Positions 7,359-10,110 of a stretch of 10,110 bases of DNA are shown here, one piece after another. Source of the DNA: DATESG01 sp035270925 (GTDB lineage Bacteria; Bacillota_I; Bacilli_A; RFN20; CAG-826); the NCBI GenBank assembly GCA_035270925.1, contig DATESG010000009.1, positions 1 through 10,110 on the forward strand, read 5' to 3'. Within the stretch, counting starts at the first letter, position 1, and every line of letters begins with the position of its first letter. A model generated the notes under the pieces. It was not told where the DNA came from, made no database searches, and saw nothing but the letters and a program-made list of their open reading frames with translations. Position numbers and translations under genes: made by a program.

Positions 7359-8615
7359 TTAGCTTGCTAATGTAATGGCGGCCACGAACGCATCAAGTTG
7401 TGCCTTGATTGTTTGAGGAGCATCTTCACTAGCTGGGCCATTGACGACAAAATTACCAACAGCAGCTGAAGCATCCCAGAAGGCTGAGCCAACTGATTTA
7501 CTTTGTGGAATTGCGAATTCGGCTTGAGCACCAAGAGCGGCTAAAGCTTCATTGGCTTGGACAGCGGTACTTCCAGAAACAACAATGTTTGAAGGACCTT
7601 TTCCAATTTCCGCGAAACGGTAAGTTTGAGCGGCTTCATCAGTAATAAAATCAGCAAATGCTAAGGCCCAAGCAGGTTGTGCGGTTGATGATTTAACACC
7701 AACTAATTTCGAACCAGCAAAAGCTCCCATTTGGACGGTTGAATCATCTGCACTCTTGAAGGTTGGAAGTTTACTAGCGGCATATTTTGTGCCTAAGTAA
7801 CCTTCGATGTTATCGGCATTCCAGACACCAGTAACAGCAGCGACAACTTTATTGCCTTCGGTATCACCAAAGTCAGCTAGAACGTTATCAGGGTTATCGT
7901 TTTTAAAGCCTTTATCTAATTTAGGTTGAACTAAATTCATAAATCCTTGCATTGCATCAACAGATTTTGTTCCGTTATAGTCGGTCGTATGTACCTTTGC
8001 AACTGGATCATAACTAATTTCGCCAACATTCATAATTGGAGCAACAGAATAATATCCATTACCCATATCCATGACGAATTGGTGAGTCGCATCAGTTTTT
8101 GCTAACATTGTTTCAAGTGAATCAACTTCAGCATCAGTAAAGAACGCACTATTATAATAAAGGAAATAACCATTGTCAGCAGCGAGTGGGAACGCAAATA
8201 ATTTTTCTTCATCTGTACCCTTTTTATAGGTTGCAGCTTGGACACTTGCGTCTAAATCACGAGTTTTAACCTTATTAGCATAGGTTGTTGAGAGGGCATT
8301 TAATACACCTTTTTCAACGAGGTTTGAAAGTTGATCATCAGCAAACATAAAGATATCAGCGGCGGTATCAACGTCTGCTAAGGCTTGGGTTGCGGCATCG
8401 CCTTCACCTACGTCACCATAGGTAATTTTAAAGGTGATATCGGTATGAAGTTTTTGGAATTCAGCAGCTAAATAATTATATACTTCTTTTTCCCCTTCTT
8501 TTTCAGGGCCCCAGACTTGGAGTCGGATTGTTTCCTTGTCACCACCGCCACCACCACATGCAGCAAGCACGAGGGCTGAAGCGATTAAAAACAAAGATTT
8601 CTTTTGTTTAAACAT
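7359..8615 (-). CDS. malE: Maltodextrin-binding lipoprotein MalE (extracellular solute-binding protein, family 1)
   Basis: Surface-tethered receptor that binds maltodextrins and delivers them to MalF/MalG. It has 418 residues. MFKQKKSLFL plus a hydrophobic core ends in the lipobox LAAC with C20 as the lipid anchor, followed by a five-glycine flexible stretch. The mature part begins IRLQVWGPEKEGE, the usual first strand of type 1 sugar-binding proteins. FPLAADNGYFLYYN (about 178-191) and the C-terminal block WALAFADFITDEAAQTYRF, ending in GKGPSN, correspond to the hinge region and late helix of MalE-like proteins. Specificity for maltodextrin rests mainly on the neighbours (MalF, MalG, amylase, MalQ, PulA). 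The gene has its own promoter, a strong AAGGAG RBS with 7-base spacing, and its own terminator, so it is probably made in excess over the permeases. Confidence 0.93.
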   Translation of the reverse strand: MFKQKKSLFLIASALVLAACGGGGGDKETIRLQVWGPEKEGEKEVYNYLAAEFQKLHTDITFKITYGDVGEGDAATQALADVDTAADIFMFADDQLSNLVEKGVLNALSTTYANKVKTRDLDASVQAATYKKGTDEEKLFAFPLAADNGYFLYYNSAFFTDAEVDSLETMLAKTDATHQFVMDMGNGYYSVAPIMNVGEISYDPVAKVHTTDYNGTKSVDAMQGFMNLVQPKLDKGFKNDNPDNVLADFGDTEGNKVVAAVTGVWNADNIEGYLGTKYAASKLPTFKSADDSTVQMGAFAGSKLVGVKSSTAQPAWALAFADFITDEAAQTYRFAEIGKGPSNIVVSGSTAVQANEALAALGAQAEFAIPQSKSVGSAFWDASAAVGNFVVNGPASEDAPQTIKAQLDAFVAAITLAS

Positions 8616-8622
8616 AAATTGT

Positions 8623-8628
8623 CTCCTT
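8623..8628 (-). promoter_or_regulatory. Strong ribosome-binding site of malE
   Basis: AAGGAG (within GAAAGGAGAC) lies 7 bases before the ATG at 8615. It is one of the best sites in the window, in keeping with high demand for a binding protein, and it fixes the start that gives a proper lipoprotein signal. Confidence 0.8.
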
Positions 8629-8677
8629 TCATAGTTGTTTGTAAAGGGTGCAAAAACACTCGGCTACCCCATTACAA

Positions 8678-8729
8678 TTTAGTTTATACATATATTATTA
8701 TAGGTGCTGGGACCATTTTGTAAACTAAA
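8678..8729. repeat. Inverted TGT-AAACTAAA motif pair flanking the malE -10
   Basis: The plus strand has TTTAGTTTATACA at 8678-8690 and the inverted partner TGTAAACTAAA at 8719-8729, identical apart from one inserted base. One arm overlaps the -35 box and the other covers the expected transcription start. Similar copies lie in the malF upstream region. It may be a regulator site or an accident of AT-rich promoter sequence. Confidence 0.4.
8697..8724 (-). promoter_or_regulatory. Promoter of malE
   Basis: On the minus strand a -35 TTTACA (8724-8719, one mismatch to TTGACA) and a -10 TATAAT (8702-8697, consensus) are separated by 16 bases. The expected transcription start is near 8690, giving a leader of about 75 bases before malE. 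The malK terminator lies upstream, so this promoter should be the main source of malE mRNA. Confidence 0.8.
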
Positions 8730-8731
8730 AG

Positions 8732-8745
8732 CGTAAGCGTTTACA
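8732..8745 (-). promoter_or_regulatory. cre-like / LacI-family operator upstream of the malE promoter
   Basis: The minus strand reads TGTAAACGCTTACG. This matches the Bacillota catabolite-responsive element TGWAANCGNTNWCA at all but the last position. The core GTAAACGCTTAC is a near-perfect dyad around a central CG, the hallmark of LacI-family operators (CcpA, MalR). It sits 7 bases upstream of the -35 box, centred about 48 bases before the inferred transcription start. That position suits an activator better than simple blockade; repression is also possible. Which regulator binds cannot be told from sequence. Confidence 0.65.
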
Positions 8746-8778
8746 TTTTTTTCCAATAAACAAAATTTATTGACAATC

Positions 8779-8817
8779 AAAAAACCCCTTGCGTCGTTTT
8801 AGTCCACGCCCGGGGTT
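8779..8817 (-). terminator. Rho-independent terminator after malK
   Basis: On the minus strand AACCCC pairs with GGGGTT, and inside this GCGT pairs with ACGC across a small GG/AA internal loop. The apical loop is 11 bases, and six T residues overlap and follow the right arm. It lies about 43 bases after the malK stop. No T-run follows on the plus strand, so it is one-directional. Confidence 0.88.
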
Positions 8818-8859
8818 ATCTAAGATGTCGGAGTTAAAAGTTGTGTTTTTTTTTGCCTA

Positions 8860-10095
8860 TTAAATAATCGTCTTGTTATACTCTTGGACTGTTAACTTTT
8901 CACGTTCTTCTTTTGAATCAACTTTGAAGAAGTGACATTTACTCATATCAAGAACCAACGAGACTGTATCATTAATATGAACGTCTTTATCGGGATTAAC
9001 TAATACTTTAGAAACAAGTGATTGTCCGGCGAATTTACCATGCAGCATGTATTCATTACCAAGTAATTCGGCGACTTCGACTTTCATTTCGAAGTTTGCT
9101 TCCTTGTGCTTCTCGCCAATTGCCGTTGTTGCATAATTAATATCTTCTGGTCTAATTCCAAAGATGAGGAACTTGCCATCATAGACTTTTAAGTCAGCGC
9201 GCATTGATGCGGGAATTTTGATCCGTTTTGTTTCGACAAATTGGTTAATCTTTTCTAAAGTCACGGCCTCTTTGAATTCTTTTTCGCCTTCTTTAAGCTT
9301 TTCTGCGGATTTTTCTTCCTTCATTTGGCCAAAGACAATTTCATCTTTGTCAATTTTAACAGTGAAGAAGTTCATTGAAGGTGAGCCAATAAAGGAGGCG
9401 ACAAATAAGTTAATGGGATTATGATAAATATCAATTGGCGAACCAACTTGTTGAATATAGCCATCTTTCATCACGACAATTCTTGTCGCCATCGTCATCG
9501 CTTCGGTTTGGTCGTGCGTGACATAAATTGTTGTGGCATTCATTTGTTCGTGCAGTCTAATAATTTCGGAACGCATTTGTACACGTAATTTGGCATCGAG
9601 GTTAGAAAGTGGTTCATCCATTAAAACCACGGAAGCTTGACGGACAATTGCCCGGCCTAAGGCCACACGTTGACGTTGCCCACCAGATAACGCTTTAGGT
9701 TTTCTTGCGAGTAATTCTTCAATTTCAAGAATTTTTGCTGCTTCTCTAACCCGGAAATCAATTTCATCTTTGGGTAAGCGTTGAATTTTAAGACCAAACG
9801 CCATGTTGTCATAAACGGTCATATGAGGATATAGGGCATAACTTTGGAAAACCATCGCAATACCGCGGTCTTTTGGTGGGAGATCATTAACTAACTTACC
9901 ATCAATGACGAGATTGCCATCGGTAATGTCTTCTAAACCAGCGACCATCCGTAAGGTCGTTGATTTGCCACATCCAGAAGGACCAACGAAGACGATGAAT
10001 TCTTTGTCTTCAATGTGTAAACTGAAATCGGTAACGGAAAAATTATCGTTACCTTCGTATTTCTTATATACGTTTTGTAATTCGACTGTTGCCAT
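8860..10095 (-). CDS. malK: Sugar ABC transporter ATP-binding protein (MalK/MsmK/UgpC type)
   Basis: Cytoplasmic ATPase whose dimer drives the MalF/MalG importer. It has 411 residues. The nucleotide-binding domain (1-240) is complete: Walker A GPSGCGKST (38-46), Q-loop Q84, signature LSGGQ (136-140), Walker B VVLMDEP (156-162) with E161, D-loop SNLD (164-167) and switch H194. The C-terminal regulatory (TOBE/MOBE) region includes FGIRPEDI (312-319), typical of MalK relatives. A Lys/Glu-rich stretch at about 255-292 enlarges this region, making the protein about 35-40 residues longer than common MsmK/MalK proteins. AAGGAG with 6-base spacing precedes the ATG. A terminator follows, so the gene is transcribed separately from malE. 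Such ATPases can serve several sugar importers; service to this one is inferred from linkage. Confidence 0.95.
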   Translation of the reverse strand: MATVELQNVYKKYEGNDNFSVTDFSLHIEDKEFIVFVGPSGCGKSTTLRMVAGLEDITDGNLVIDGKLVNDLPPKDRGIAMVFQSYALYPHMTVYDNMAFGLKIQRLPKDEIDFRVREAAKILEIEELLARKPKALSGGQRQRVALGRAIVRQASVVLMDEPLSNLDAKLRVQMRSEIIRLHEQMNATTIYVTHDQTEAMTMATRIVVMKDGYIQQVGSPIDIYHNPINLFVASFIGSPSMNFFTVKIDKDEIVFGQMKEEKSAEKLKEGEKEFKEAVTLEKINQFVETKRIKIPASMRADLKVYDGKFLIFGIRPEDINYATTAIGEKHKEANFEMKVEVAELLGNEYMLHGKFAGQSLVSKVLVNPDKDVHINDTVSLVLDMSKCHFFKVDSKEEREKLTVQEYNKTII

Positions 10096-10110
10096 AATAG
10101 TCTCCTTGTT

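Noticed and set aside
8641..8690. Possible riboswitch or attenuator in the malE leader (GGGGT...ACCCT and GTG...CAC pairings)
   Set aside because: The leader is only about 75 bases, the short pairings exclude each other, and no terminator or known aptamer core is present.
1..10110. CRISPR array, tRNA or rRNA genes, insertion sequences, phage or defence genes
   Set aside because: No regularly spaced repeats, RNA gene motifs, transposase or defence-type proteins were seen; coding sequence and two intergenic regions of about 250 bases each account for essentially the whole window.

Overview
The window is a maltodextrin/starch utilisation locus from a low-G+C Gram-positive-type bacterium (Bacillota, possibly a Mollicutes- or Erysipelotrichia-related branch; the lineage is an inference). 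Base composition is roughly 40% G+C by eye. The code is standard: Trp is TGG throughout, and every visible stop codon is TAA or TAG. Ribosome-binding sites are AGGAG-like. The solute-binding protein and the amylase both start with lipobox signal peptides (LAAC and LVSC), which suits a cell that tethers exported proteins to one membrane. All seven genes lie on the minus strand, so transcription runs from right to left.

Layout in transcription order. (1) 10095-8860: malK/msmK-type ABC ATPase, followed by a strong rho-independent terminator (8779-8817). (2) 8859-8616: intergenic region with a near-consensus promoter and a LacI/CcpA-type operator just upstream of its -35 box. (3) 8615-7359: MalE-type binding lipoprotein, followed by its own terminator (7301-7335). 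(4) 7358-7105: AT-rich gap with a possible weak promoter, motif copies shared with the malE promoter region, and a perfect dyad directly before malF. (5) 7104-1: a packed run of malF, malG, a GH13 alpha-amylase lipoprotein, malQ and the N-terminal 292 codons of a type I pullulanase (pulA) that continues past the left edge. The junctions in this run are a 1-base overlap, 1-base gaps or an 11-base gap.

Together the genes form one pathway. The exported pullulanase and the surface-anchored amylase cut branched alpha-glucan outside the cell. MalE captures the maltodextrins, and MalF/MalG powered by the MalK ATPase import them. Cytoplasmic MalQ then disproportionates the short chains. No phosphorylase and no transcription factor gene is present in the window.

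The content is a recognisable pathway rather than a new system. The points worth a second look are a MalF with about 270 extra N-terminal residues, the dyad at the malF start, a short TGT-AAACTAA motif repeated in the two intergenic regions, and the cre-like operator placed upstream of the malE -35 box.
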